From: Ottowia oryzae
Lineage (GTDB): Bacteria; Pseudomonadota; Gammaproteobacteria; Burkholderiales; Burkholderiaceae_C
Direction: 5' to 3'
Assembly: GCF_003008535.1 (NCBI RefSeq)
Contig: NZ_CP027666.1
Span: forward strand, 3,027,501-3,091,500
DNA length: 64,000 bases
The stretch's first letter is position 1. Each line of letters opens with the position of its first letter. The notes below the pieces were generated by a model that had not been told where the DNA came from, did no database searches, and worked only from the letters and a program-made list of their open reading frames with translations. Below are positions 1 to 8,499 of this stretch, piece by piece. The position numbers were made by a program, and so were the translations under genes.

Positions 1-35
1 GCTGCCAGCGCGCATCAGACGGTCGCTGGAGCCCC
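1..35. repeat. Palindromic repeat, copy 1 (cut by left edge)
   Basis: Begins GCTGCCAGCG at base 1 and ends CGCTGGAGCC near base 33, the two imperfectly complementary arms of the dispersed repeat seen elsewhere in the window. The outer AT-rich part lies beyond the edge. It is downstream of msrA. Confidence 0.6.
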
Positions 36-60
36 AAAACACCTTCAACCCGTTTACGCC

Positions 61-597
61 TCAGCCCTTGGCCAGATCCCGGAATGTCTTGCGGAACTTG
101 CTGACCTTGGGCGCCGCCACCGCCATGCAGTACCCCTGCGTGGGGTTCTTCTCGAAGAAGTCCTGGTGGTAGTCCTCGGCCGCAAAGTAGTGCGCCAGCG
201 GCAGCACCTCGGTGACGATGCTGCCGTCGTACAGCTTGTCCTGGCCCGCCTCGCGGATCAGGTCATTGGCCACGTCACGCTGCTGCGTGGTCGTGTAGTA
301 GATGCCGCTGCGGTACTGCGTGCCCACGTCGTTGCCCTGGCGGTTGAGCTGCGTGGGGTCGTGCGTGGCAAAAAAGATTTCCAGAATCTGCCGCGTGCTG
401 ACCTGCGCCGGGTCGTACACCAGCTTGACCACCTCGGCGCTGCCGGTACGGCCGGTGCACACCTGCTCGTACGTGGGGGCGGTTTCCTGGCCGTTGCTAT
501 AGCCGGATTCCACGTCCAGCACGCCGCGCACTTCCTTGAAAACCGCTTCGGTACACCAGAAGCACCCGCCGCCCAACGCAATTGTTTCCGTACTCAT
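61..597 (-). CDS. msrA: Peptide methionine sulfoxide reductase MsrA
   Basis: Reduces the S-epimer of methionine sulfoxide, free or in proteins, using thioredoxin, and so repairs oxidised proteins in the cytoplasm. The 178-residue product has the family signature GCFWCTEAVF right after the N-terminus, with the catalytic Cys in GCFWC, followed by GYSNG and HDPTQLNRQGNDVGTQYRS. The length is typical of single-domain MsrA with no fused MsrB. A reading frame extends 9 codons further upstream, but the start MSTETIALGGG fits the family and has a G-rich stretch before it. It is the last gene on this strand before the window edge and lies 51 bases downstream of the LysR gene, so the two could share a transcript. 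Confidence 0.95.
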   Translation of the reverse strand: MSTETIALGGGCFWCTEAVFKEVRGVLDVESGYSNGQETAPTYEQVCTGRTGSAEVVKLVYDPAQVSTRQILEIFFATHDPTQLNRQGNDVGTQYRSGIYYTTTQQRDVANDLIREAGQDKLYDGSIVTEVLPLAHYFAAEDYHQDFFEKNPTQGYCMAVAAPKVSKFRKTFRDLAKG

Positions 598-648
598 AAA
601 AAACCCCGGCTTGGTGGGCCGCACTGCGCGCCCCTGTGAGCATCCATG

Positions 649-1545
649 CTAGCCGGCTTGGGCCACCGTGCGCACGGCGTTCAAAAACAACCCCAGCGCG
701 GGCTGGTCGCGTGCGGCAGACCAAAGGCAGCGGGTTTCGTAGCGCGGCAGCGCCGCCTCTTTCTGCGACAACGGCAAGTAGCGCACGCCCGCCATGCCGC
801 ATTGCTGCAGCGCGGCGGGCACCAGCGCCACGGCCAGGCCCTCAGCCACCATGGACACCACGCTCAGCCAATGGCGCAGCTCATGCACCGAAACCGGGTC
901 AAACCCCGCGGCGCTGCACATGGCCAGCGTGCGCTCGTGGTAGTCCGGCGAGACGGCCCGCGCGACCAGCGCCAGCGGCTCGCCAGCCAGTTGCGAAGGC
1001 TTGACGGAGCGTGCGCCAGCCAGCGCATGGTGGTCCGGCAGGCAGGCCACGAAGGTCTGGCTGGCCACCAGGATCTGGTGCATTCCGGCCGGCACGCGGC
1101 TGGTGTGCACGAAGGCCGCATCCAGCCGATCGTGCTGCAGCTCGATCACCTGTTCGCCGGAATTCATTTCGCGCAGGCTCAGCTTGATGCGCGGGTGCTC
1201 GGCACGAAAGTCGCGCAGCATCTGCGGCAGCCCGCGGTACAGCATCGTGCCCGCGAAGCCAATGACCAGGTTGCCCGACAAGCCGTGCGCCGCCTCGCGC
1301 GCTTCACCAATGGCCTGGGACGCGCTTGTCAACAGCGCCCTCGCCCGGGGCAGCAAGGCAGAACCGGCCGCCGTCAACCGCACGCCCCGACTGTTGCGCA
1401 GCAGCAAGGCGGCGCCCACTTCGGACTCGAGCTGCTGGATCGCCACGGTCAACGGCGGCTGGCTCATGGCCAGGCGCTCGGCCGCGCGGCCGAAGTGCAG
1501 TTCTTCGGCCACCGCCAGGAAGCAGCGCAGGTGCCTCAGCTCCAT
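649..1545 (-). CDS. LysR-family transcriptional regulator
   Basis: A 298-residue LysR-type regulator. The N-terminal winged helix-turn-helix occupies about residues 1-60 (MELRHLRCFLAVAEELHFGR, then SQPPLTVAIQQLE), followed by a periplasmic-binding-protein-like effector domain to the C-terminus. It is divergent from the acyl-CoA dehydrogenase gene, with about 90 bases between the two starts holding two LysR-type inverted repeats. This arrangement predicts that it represses itself and controls the catabolic cluster at 1.6-9.7 kb in response to a pathway acid or CoA ester. The inducer cannot be read from sequence. Confidence 0.93.
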   Translation of the reverse strand: MELRHLRCFLAVAEELHFGRAAERLAMSQPPLTVAIQQLESEVGAALLLRNSRGVRLTAAGSALLPRARALLTSASQAIGEAREAAHGLSGNLVIGFAGTMLYRGLPQMLRDFRAEHPRIKLSLREMNSGEQVIELQHDRLDAAFVHTSRVPAGMHQILVASQTFVACLPDHHALAGARSVKPSQLAGEPLALVARAVSPDYHERTLAMCSAAGFDPVSVHELRHWLSVVSMVAEGLAVALVPAALQQCGMAGVRYLPLSQKEAALPRYETRCLWSAARDQPALGLFLNAVRTVAQAG

Positions 1546-1558
1546 GTTCTGATTTTCG

Positions 1559-1607
1559 TATTGATCATTCCATAGTCAATATTGGAGTTGTATTGATCAA
1601 AGATCAA
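1559..1607. promoter_or_regulatory. Putative LysR operator region (two inverted repeats)
   Basis: Two palindromes lie between the divergent starts. TATTGA-N11-TCAATA spans 1559-1581. A perfect 15-base palindrome TTGATCAAAGATCAA lies at 1593-1607 and contains the T-N11-A pattern typical of LysR-family sites. The distal/proximal pairing resembles recognition and activation sites. Confidence 0.6.
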
Positions 1608-1634
1608 GAATGCCCCCAACAAGGAGACAAGACG

Positions 1635-3350
1635 ATGACTAAAAATCCGCCCGCACTGTCGGCTTTGGTCGCTCCCCATCCGGTGCCCGACCAGCACGGC
1701 GCCAACCTCTTCACGACCGACCCGGCCCTGCGCGAGCTGCTGTCGATCTACCTGCCCGCCGATCTGCTAGCGCACCTCACGCCGACGCTCGACCGGCTGG
1801 GCGCCCTGGCTGGCTCGCGCCTGGACGACCTGGCCGGCGTGGCCGACAAGAACCCACCCGAGCTGCAGTACCGCGACCGCACCGGTGTCGACGCGCAGAA
1901 GGTGCTCAAGCACCCCGCTTATGTCGAGCTGGAACGTCACGCCTTCGAAGAGTTCGCGTTGGCCGCGGTGTCGCACCGGCAGGACGTGCTGGGCTGGCAG
2001 GGGCAGATGCCCGCCGCCGTGAAATACGCGCTGACGTACCTGTTCGTGCAGGCCGAGTTCGGCCTGTGCTGCCCGGTGTCGATGACCGATTCGTTGACGC
2101 GCACGTTGAAGAAATTTGGCGCGCCCGAGCTGGTTGAGCGCTACTTCGACAGCCTGACCAGCCTGGACCTGGACACGCTGGCCCAGGGCGCGATGTTCAT
2201 GACCGAACAGGGCGCAGGCTCTGACATTGCCGCCACCGCCACGCTGGCGCGCCCCGACCCCAGCGATCCGAACCGCTGGCTGCTGAGCGGCGACAAATGG
2301 TTTTGCTCCAACCCCGACGCCGCGCTGGCCATGGTGCTGGCGCGCGTGGAAGGCGACCCGGACGGCATGAAAGGCGTGTCGCTCTTTCTTCTGCCGCGCG
2401 ACCTGGACGACGGCAGCCACAACCATTACCGCATCATCCGGCTGAAGGAAAAGCTGGGCACCCGGTCGATGGCCAGCGGCGAAATCCGCATGGAAGGCGC
2501 GCAAGCCTGGATGGTGGGCGAGCGCGGGCGTGGCTTTGTTCAGATGGCCGACATGGTCAACAACTCGCGCCTGTCCAACGGCGTGCGCGCTGCAGGCCTT
2601 ATGCGCCGCGCCGTCAGCGAAGCGCTGTATGTGGGGCGCAACCGCCGCGCATTTGGCAAGGCCCTGGTCGATCTGCCGCTGATGCGCCGCCAGCTGCTCA
2701 AGCTGATCGTGCCGGCCGAGCAGGCGCGCACGATGGTGTTTCAAACCGCGCAGACGCTGACCCGCTCTGACACGGGCGACACCGAGGCGTACGCGCTGCT
2801 GCGCATCCTGACGCCGCTGATCAAGTTTCGCGCCTGCCGCGACGCGCGCAAGGTGACGGGCGACGCGATGGAAGTGCGCGGCGGCTGCGGCTACATCGAG
2901 GAATTTGCCGACCCGCGCCTGGTGCGCGACGCGCACCTGGGCTCCATCTGGGAAGGCACCAGCAACATCGTTGCGCTGGACGTGATCCGCGCCATCCGCC
3001 GCGAAGCCTCTTTGCCGGCGCTCAACCGCCACCTTGGCAAGCTGTTGGCCGAACCCGGCATCGACGCCGCGCTGCGCAGCGACCTGCAAGCAGCACTGGT
3101 GCGCGCGACGGCGCTGGCGGAGCAAGCGGCCATGCCCGGCGCAGACGCGCTGGCGCGCCGCGCCGCCAGTGCGCTGTACCACGTCACCTCGGCCATCGCC
3201 ATGGCGTGGGAAGGCACGCAGGGCGCGGGCGCTGTTCGCCAGGCGCTGGCGCGCAGGGTGTTGCGCCACCGTCTGCAAGTGAACGACCCGCTCGCCGCAG
3301 ACGTCGATGCGGAAGCGGACGAAGACACCGCATTGATTCTGTCCCGCTGA
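1635..3350 (+). CDS. AidB-like acyl-CoA dehydrogenase family flavoprotein
   Basis: A 571-residue FAD enzyme of the acyl-CoA dehydrogenase fold. Length and N-terminal features (NPPEL, KHPAY, CPVSMT) are those of the AidB branch rather than the usual 380-400-residue enzymes. Further motifs are MTEQGAGSD (189-197), RGGCGYIEEF and IWEGTSNIV, the last including the Glu position used as base in several relatives. The start at 1635 follows AAGGAG at 1621-1626; a longer frame upstream crosses the operator and is rejected. It is the first gene of the cluster controlled by the divergent LysR gene, so a catabolic acyl-CoA substrate is more likely than the alkylation-response role of E. coli AidB. Substrate unknown. 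Confidence 0.85.
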   Translation: MTKNPPALSALVAPHPVPDQHGANLFTTDPALRELLSIYLPADLLAHLTPTLDRLGALAGSRLDDLAGVADKNPPELQYRDRTGVDAQKVLKHPAYVELERHAFEEFALAAVSHRQDVLGWQGQMPAAVKYALTYLFVQAEFGLCCPVSMTDSLTRTLKKFGAPELVERYFDSLTSLDLDTLAQGAMFMTEQGAGSDIAATATLARPDPSDPNRWLLSGDKWFCSNPDAALAMVLARVEGDPDGMKGVSLFLLPRDLDDGSHNHYRIIRLKEKLGTRSMASGEIRMEGAQAWMVGERGRGFVQMADMVNNSRLSNGVRAAGLMRRAVSEALYVGRNRRAFGKALVDLPLMRRQLLKLIVPAEQARTMVFQTAQTLTRSDTGDTEAYALLRILTPLIKFRACRDARKVTGDAMEVRGGCGYIEEFADPRLVRDAHLGSIWEGTSNIVALDVIRAIRREASLPALNRHLGKLLAEPGIDAALRSDLQAALVRATALAEQAAMPGADALARRAASALYHVTSAIAMAWEGTQGAGAVRQALARRVLRHRLQVNDPLAADVDAEADEDTALILSR

Positions 3351-3448
3351 CCCGCACCGCCCACAGAAGGCGATCGGATAAGGGGCGCGTTGCGCATGGC
3401 GCAGGCTGCTCCTTCGAAATCAAGAGATCCAACGACTGGAGACAAACC

Positions 3449-4423
3449 ATGGCTTTTTCGCGACGCAAGGCGATGCTCGCCTGTGCCCTCGGGCTGACCA
3501 CCCTGCCCGTCTGGGCACAGGACTACCCCAACCGCACGATCACAATGGTGATTCCCTATTCGGCGGGCGGCCCCACCGACGCCATGGCGCGCATGCTGGC
3601 TACCGCGATCAGGCCCGTACTGGGCCAAACCATGATCGTGGAGAACAAGGCGGGCGGCGGCTCGAACATCGGAGCCGAGTACGTGGCGCGCGCGCAGCCA
3701 GACGGCTACACCTTGATGCTGGGCACGTCGGCGCCGCTGGCCATCAATCAATCCCTGTACGCCAACCTGAAGTACGACCCGCTCAAGAGCTTTGCGCCGG
3801 TCATCCAGGTCGGCTACCTGCCGAACGTACTGCTGGTCAACCCTAGCGTGCCGGCCAAGAACGCGCGCGAACTGATCGCGTACACCAAGGCCAATCCGGG
3901 CAAGGTCAGCTTCGCCTCATCCGGCAGCGGCGCCTCGTCGCACCTGGCGGGCGTCATGTTCAACATGCAGACCGGCACCGACATCCTGCACGTGCCGTAC
4001 AAAGGAACCGGCCCTGCGCTGAACGACTTGCTGGGCGGCCAGGTGCAGGTGGCGTTCACCGACGTGCTGTCGGCCCTGCCGTTCCTGGAGGCCGGCAAGC
4101 TGCGCGCGCTGGCTGTCACGTCGGCCAAGCGGTCACGCGCACTACCCGATGTGCCCACGCTGGATGAACAGGGCGTGAAGGGGTTTGACGCAAGCGTTTT
4201 CTTCGGCGTGGTGGCCCCGGCAGGCACGCCCAAACCGGTGATTGCCAAACTCAATGCGGCCTTCCTCAAGGTGCTGGAGGACCCCGAAATCAAGGCGCGG
4301 CTGCAAAAGCAGGGCCTGGAAGCCCCCGCGCAGCACACACCCGAAGCCCTGGCCGCGTACGCCCAGGCTGAAGCCAACAAATGGCGCGCGGTGATCAAGG
4401 CGTCTGGCGCCAAGGCCGACTGA
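3449..4423 (+). CDS. Bug-family periplasmic solute receptor (tripartite tricarboxylate transport type)
   Basis: A 324-residue periplasmic binding protein of the Bug/TctC family, which capture carboxylates and other small acids for TctAB permeases. An N-terminal signal peptide (MAFSRRKAMLACALG, ending before QDYPNRTITMVIPY) is followed by the family hallmarks PYSAGGPTDAMAR, VENKAGGGSNIGAEYVA, PDGYTL and VPYKGTGPAL. The ATG at 3449 follows CTGGAGACAA; a longer upstream reading has no signal peptide. Its stop overlaps the next start (TGATG), so receptor and CoA-transferase are translationally coupled and probably act on the same acid. No permease genes are adjacent; tctAB lie at 22.9-24.9 kb. 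Confidence 0.93.
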   Translation: MAFSRRKAMLACALGLTTLPVWAQDYPNRTITMVIPYSAGGPTDAMARMLATAIRPVLGQTMIVENKAGGGSNIGAEYVARAQPDGYTLMLGTSAPLAINQSLYANLKYDPLKSFAPVIQVGYLPNVLLVNPSVPAKNARELIAYTKANPGKVSFASSGSGASSHLAGVMFNMQTGTDILHVPYKGTGPALNDLLGGQVQVAFTDVLSALPFLEAGKLRALAVTSAKRSRALPDVPTLDEQGVKGFDASVFFGVVAPAGTPKPVIAKLNAAFLKVLEDPEIKARLQKQGLEAPAQHTPEALAAYAQAEANKWRAVIKASGAKAD

Positions 4424-5574
4424 TGAGCACCGCCAACCCTTCCACGGCCCAACCGGGCGCGCTGGCCGGCATCCGCGTGGTCGACCTCTCGCGCGTGCTG
4501 GGCGGTCCGTACTGCGGCCAGATCCTGGGCGACCATGGGGCCGATGTCCTCAAGATCGAACCCCCCCAGGGCGACGATACGCGCGCCTGGGGCCCTCCGT
4601 TCGAGGACGTGCAGGGGCGCCAAGTGGCCTCCTACTACATGGGCCTGAACCGGAACAAGCGCGGCACCCAGCTCGACTTGTCTACCGAAGAAGGCCGCGC
4701 GATCTTGTGGACGCTGCTGCAAGGCGCGGACGTGCTGATCGAAAACTTCAAGACCGGCACCATGGAGCGCTGGGGCCTGGACTACGACACGCTGGCTGAG
4801 CGCTTTCCCGGCCTGGTGTACTGCCGTGTCAGCGGCTTTGGCGCGGACGGGCCGCTGGGCGGCTTGGCGGGTTACGACGCCGCCGTGCAAGCCATGACAG
4901 GCATTATGAGTGTGAACGGCGAAACGGGTGGCGATTCGCTGCGGGTGGGCCTGCCGATTGTGGACATGGTGACGGGGCTGAATGCCGCCTTGGGCGTGCT
5001 GCTCGCGCTGCAAGAGCGTCACACAAGCGGCCGTGGCCAGTTTGTCGAAGCCAGCCTGTTCGACAGCGGCCTGTCGCTGCTGCACCCGCACGCAGCGAAC
5101 TGGTTCGCCAGCGGCAAGGAGCCGCGCCGCACCGGCAACGCGCACCCCAACATCTACCCCTACGACGCGTTCCCGACCGGCACCGACGCGGTGTTTCTGG
5201 CAGTAGGCAATGACCGCCAGTTCCGCCTGCTCTGCCAGCACCTGGGCGCCGCCGATCTGGCGGACGACGCCCTGTATGCCACTGCTGGCGCGCGGTCTGT
5301 CAACCGTGCCGCGCTGCGCGAACAGCTGATTGCGCTCTTGGCGAGTCAGGACGGCCCCGCCCTGGCCGAGGCGCTGATGGCCATCGGCGTGCCGGCCGCA
5401 CCCGTGCTTTCGGTGAGCGCGGCCCTGAAGCACCCGCACACCGCCCACCGTCAGATGGTGGTACAGGTTGGCGACGCCTATACGGGGGTTGCCTCCCCCA
5501 TCAAGCTGAGCCGCACCCCCGCCAGTTACCGGCTGGCGCCGCCCGTCCACCCGGCCGACCCGCCAGCGCCCTGA
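4423..5574 (+). CDS. CaiB/BaiF family (class III) CoA-transferase
   Basis: A 383-residue class III CoA-transferase that would move CoA from a donor acyl-CoA to an organic acid, activating it for oxidation. The N-terminus carries VVDLSRVLGGPYCGQILGD and the middle NRNKRGTQLDL, VLIENFKTGTM and VSGFGADGPL. The family's catalytic aspartate is probably D181 in PIVDMVTG. The start overlaps the preceding Bug stop by one base. A second, diverged member of the family lies two genes downstream, so the cluster holds two receptor/CoA-transferase pairs. The acid substrate is not evident from sequence. Confidence 0.92.
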   Translation: MSTANPSTAQPGALAGIRVVDLSRVLGGPYCGQILGDHGADVLKIEPPQGDDTRAWGPPFEDVQGRQVASYYMGLNRNKRGTQLDLSTEEGRAILWTLLQGADVLIENFKTGTMERWGLDYDTLAERFPGLVYCRVSGFGADGPLGGLAGYDAAVQAMTGIMSVNGETGGDSLRVGLPIVDMVTGLNAALGVLLALQERHTSGRGQFVEASLFDSGLSLLHPHAANWFASGKEPRRTGNAHPNIYPYDAFPTGTDAVFLAVGNDRQFRLLCQHLGAADLADDALYATAGARSVNRAALREQLIALLASQDGPALAEALMAIGVPAAPVLSVSAALKHPHTAHRQMVVQVGDAYTGVASPIKLSRTPASYRLAPPVHPADPPAP

Positions 5575-5634
5575 CACGCAGCTGCGCCGCGCCCTAGATC
5601 TGATCGCGCTTTTCACGACAACAAGGAGACAAAC

Positions 5635-6609
5635 ATGCAACGACGACACTTTCTGAGCCGCAGCGCCTTGCTCGCCGCCTCGCTGCCCACCGTACAGGCC
5701 TGGGCACAGCCGGGAGCCACCTTTCCCACGCGACCCATCACCCTGCTGGTGCCCTACGGCGCTGGTGGCCCGACGGATACCCACGTGCGGGCGGTGGCAG
5801 ACGCCGCCGGCAAGCTGCTGGGCCAGCCCGTGGTGATCGACAACAAACCGGGCGCCAACGGCGTGAACGGTGCCGCCTTGCTGCCCAAGGCGGCGCCCGA
5901 CGGCTACACACTCGCGATTCTTCCGGCCTCCGTGTACCGCGAGCCGCACGTACAGAAGACGCCGTTTGACCCCCGCACCAGCTTCAGCTACATCGCGATG
6001 CTGTCGGACTACGCATTCGGCCTGGCCGTGCGCGCAGACGCCCCCTGGAAGCAATGGAAAGACCTGGCCGCCGATGCCAAGAAGCGCCCCGGACGCATCA
6101 ACGTCGGCGCCACCGGCGCGGTGGGCACGCCGCGCATCGTCATGGACGAGGCCGCCTCCGAAGCGGGCATCGACCTCAACGTAGTGCCGTACAAGGGCGA
6201 TGCCGACCTGGCCAACGCCATCCTCGGTGGCCACGTGGATGCGGGGCCTTTGAGCGGCATCGCTGTTCCACACATCGCCTCGGGCAAGATGCGCTACCTG
6301 GTGGCGCTCACCAAAGACAGGATCAAGCGCTACCCCGATCTGCCCACGCTGCGCGAGCAAGGGGTCAACGCCTGGATCGATTCGCCTTACGGCGTGGCGG
6401 GGCCTGCCGGCATGGACCCGGCGCTGGTCAAACGGCTGAGCGGCGTGTTCCAGCAAGCGCTGAACTCGCCCGGCAGCCTGCGTGCGCTGGAATCGCTGAA
6501 TCAGCCGGTGAACTACATGGACCCTGACGCCTACCGAACCTACGCCCTGCAAGCCTACGAGCGCGAAGAAAAGCGGGTGGCCAAGCTGCGTGCCAAAGGG
6601 CTGCTGTAA
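5635..6609 (+). CDS. Bug-family periplasmic solute receptor, second copy
   Basis: A 324-residue Bug/TctC-type receptor with a signal peptide (MQRRHFLSRSALLAASLP..., cleavage near AWAQ) and the motifs VPYGAGGPTDTHVRA, IDNKPGANGVNGA, PDGYTL and VPYKGDADLANAI. It has the same length as the receptor at 3.4 kb but is clearly diverged, implying a different ligand. The start follows an AAGGAGACAA site like the one before the acyl-CoA dehydrogenase. Three bases separate its stop from the next CoA-transferase, repeating the receptor/CoA-transferase pairing. Confidence 0.93.
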   Translation: MQRRHFLSRSALLAASLPTVQAWAQPGATFPTRPITLLVPYGAGGPTDTHVRAVADAAGKLLGQPVVIDNKPGANGVNGAALLPKAAPDGYTLAILPASVYREPHVQKTPFDPRTSFSYIAMLSDYAFGLAVRADAPWKQWKDLAADAKKRPGRINVGATGAVGTPRIVMDEAASEAGIDLNVVPYKGDADLANAILGGHVDAGPLSGIAVPHIASGKMRYLVALTKDRIKRYPDLPTLREQGVNAWIDSPYGVAGPAGMDPALVKRLSGVFQQALNSPGSLRALESLNQPVNYMDPDAYRTYALQAYEREEKRVAKLRAKGLL

Positions 6610-6612
6610 GTC

Positions 6613-7884
6613 ATGAGCGCCCCAACCGATTCCCCCGTGCAGCGGGCGCCGCTGGAGGGCGTGCGCGTGCTGGACCTCACGCGCGTACTGGCCGGCCCGT
6701 GGTGTACGCAGTTGCTGGGCGACCTGGGGGCCGACGTGGTGAAGGTTGAGGCGCCGGGCACCGGCGATGACTCTCGCCAGTTCGGCCAAGCCTTGCCGGT
6801 CGACGGGCCTGGGCGTGACTCAGGCTTTTTTCTGGCCTGCAACCGCAACAAGCGCTCGATCACCGTCGACCTGAACACCGCTTCCGGCGCGGCGCTGATC
6901 GCTCGACTGGCCGCCGAAAGCGATGTGCTGGTAGAGAACTTCAAGGCCGGCGGCCTGCGCCGCTTCGGCCTGGACGCGGCCAGCCTGATGCCGGCCAACC
7001 ATCGGCTTATTTATTGCTCGGTCACCGGCTTCGGACAGGACGGCCCTTACGCCAAGCGCCCCGCCTACGACTTCATCATGCAGGCCATGGCGGGCCTGAT
7101 GAGCAGCTGCGGCCAACCCGAAGGCGCGCCCGGCGGCATGCCCATGCGCACCGGCATTCCCACCACCGACCTGGTGGCGGGCTACCAGGCCACCGTGGCC
7201 ATCCTGGGCGCGTTGATCCAGCGCGGCATCAGCGGCCAGGGGCAGTTCATCGACGCAGCCATGCTGGATTCCAGCGTGTGCTTCAACTCGACCTTGGCGC
7301 AGGCCTACCTGATCACCGGTCAGCCGGTCTCACGCCAGGGCAACAACAACCCGATCGCTTCGCCGTCGGGCGTGTTTCAGACTGCAGACGGATGGATGGT
7401 GGTTGCTGCGGGCAACGACCGGCAGTTTGTGCAGCTTTGCGGCGTTTTGGGCGCCACCGATTTGCCTAGCGACACGCGTTTTGCCAGCAACATGATGCGG
7501 GTGCAGAACCGCCAAGCACTGCACGCGCTGATCGAACCGGTGCTGCAATCCCAGACCACCGGCCATTGGCTGCCCCGGCTCAGCGACGTGCAGGTGCCCT
7601 GCACGCGCATCAACAACATGGCGCAAACCTTTGCCGACCCGCAGGTGCAGCACCGGAACCTGGTCGCCGAAGTCCAGCATGGCAGCGGCGCGCCGCTGAA
7701 GCTGCTGCGCAGTTGCCTGAACATGAGCGCGCACCGCGCGCCCCTGCGCGCCCCTCCACAGTTGGGTGCGGACAATGCTGCGGTGCTGTCGGAATGGCTG
7801 GGCCTGGACACGGCGGCGGTGCAGTCGCTGTTCGCCGCTGGCGCGATGGGGGCGCCTGGCAAACCCGCTGATACTGCGCCCTGA
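6613..7884 (+). CDS. CaiB/BaiF family (class III) CoA-transferase, second copy
   Basis: A 423-residue class III CoA-transferase with VLDLTRVLAGPWCTQLLGD at the N-terminus, then NRNKRSITVDL, VLVENFKAGGL and VTGFGQDGPYAKRPAYD. The probable catalytic aspartate is D186 in PTTDLVAG. It is about 40 residues longer than the other copy, with extra C-terminal sequence. Homologues of this type sit beside glutaryl-CoA dehydrogenase in Burkholderiales, and gcdH is two genes downstream here, so glutarate or a related dicarboxylate is a reasonable substrate; that is inference from context. Confidence 0.92.
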   Translation: MSAPTDSPVQRAPLEGVRVLDLTRVLAGPWCTQLLGDLGADVVKVEAPGTGDDSRQFGQALPVDGPGRDSGFFLACNRNKRSITVDLNTASGAALIARLAAESDVLVENFKAGGLRRFGLDAASLMPANHRLIYCSVTGFGQDGPYAKRPAYDFIMQAMAGLMSSCGQPEGAPGGMPMRTGIPTTDLVAGYQATVAILGALIQRGISGQGQFIDAAMLDSSVCFNSTLAQAYLITGQPVSRQGNNNPIASPSGVFQTADGWMVVAAGNDRQFVQLCGVLGATDLPSDTRFASNMMRVQNRQALHALIEPVLQSQTTGHWLPRLSDVQVPCTRINNMAQTFADPQVQHRNLVAEVQHGSGAPLKLLRSCLNMSAHRAPLRAPPQLGADNAAVLSEWLGLDTAAVQSLFAAGAMGAPGKPADTAP

Positions 7885-7902
7885 TCGCTCAGCACTTTGG
7901 CC

Positions 7903-8379
7903 ATGAAACCTGCCCCCCAAAACACCACGCTGCGGCAGATGCCGCCCGCATCGCCCTTCGCCACAGAAGCCGCTGGCGAGCTGTTTGCGCTGCCTATGCC
8001 CATGGCCCTGGCCTTCGGCTTGAAGGGCACGCACATCGGCGCCGACCAGGCCTGGATCGACATGCCGCCGAATGCGGCCTACACCAACAGCCGTGGCGAC
8101 GTGCATGGCGGCGCACTGGCGGTGCTGCTGGACTGTGCGCTGGCCAGTGCTGCGCGCGCGCACGACCCTGCCCGCTACGGCGTCGTAACCATCGACTTGG
8201 TGCTGCATTTTCTGGCCACCGGCCGCGGCACGATGCACGCGCGCGCCCAATGCGAGCGACGTGGCCGTTCGCTCAGCTTTGCCCGCGGCGAGGTCTTGAA
8301 CGACGCGGGCGAGCTGGTCGCCATGGCAACCGGAACCTTCAAGCTGGTCGAGCGTTCAAGCCCTTCGCCTTCACCCTGA
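7903..8379 (+). CDS. PaaI-type hotdog-fold acyl-CoA thioesterase
   Basis: A 158-residue hotdog-fold protein of the PaaI/YdiI thioesterase type. The active-site stretch is NSRGDVHGGALAVLLDCALA, with the DVHGG motif supplying the usual acidic and glycine residues; VVTIDLVLHFL and the C-terminal ATGTFKLV strand complete the fold. It probably hydrolyses acyl-CoA esters that build up in the pathway, releasing CoA. The ATG at 7903 is preferred to a TTG two codons earlier. It lies 18 bases after the CoA-transferase and in the same direction as gcdH. Confidence 0.85.
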   Translation: MKPAPQNTTLRQMPPASPFATEAAGELFALPMPMALAFGLKGTHIGADQAWIDMPPNAAYTNSRGDVHGGALAVLLDCALASAARAHDPARYGVVTIDLVLHFLATGRGTMHARAQCERRGRSLSFARGEVLNDAGELVAMATGTFKLVERSSPSPSP

Positions 8380-8499
8380 CAGCCTCATTCCTGCCTGCCA
8401 AACGCCCATTACCATTGACCGACCGATGCGCGCGGCGCGACAACCTCGCCACTGTTGGAAAACATCCGCCATCCCCGAACCCCAAGGAACCCAAGAGAC

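Noticed and set aside
3814..6789. Very long open frame on the minus strand opposite the Bug/CoA-transferase genes
   Set aside because: High-GC codon bias leaves antisense frames open; the plus-strand genes have clear family motifs, signal peptides and ribosome-binding sites, and the antisense translation is His/Arg/Gly-rich without recognisable domains.
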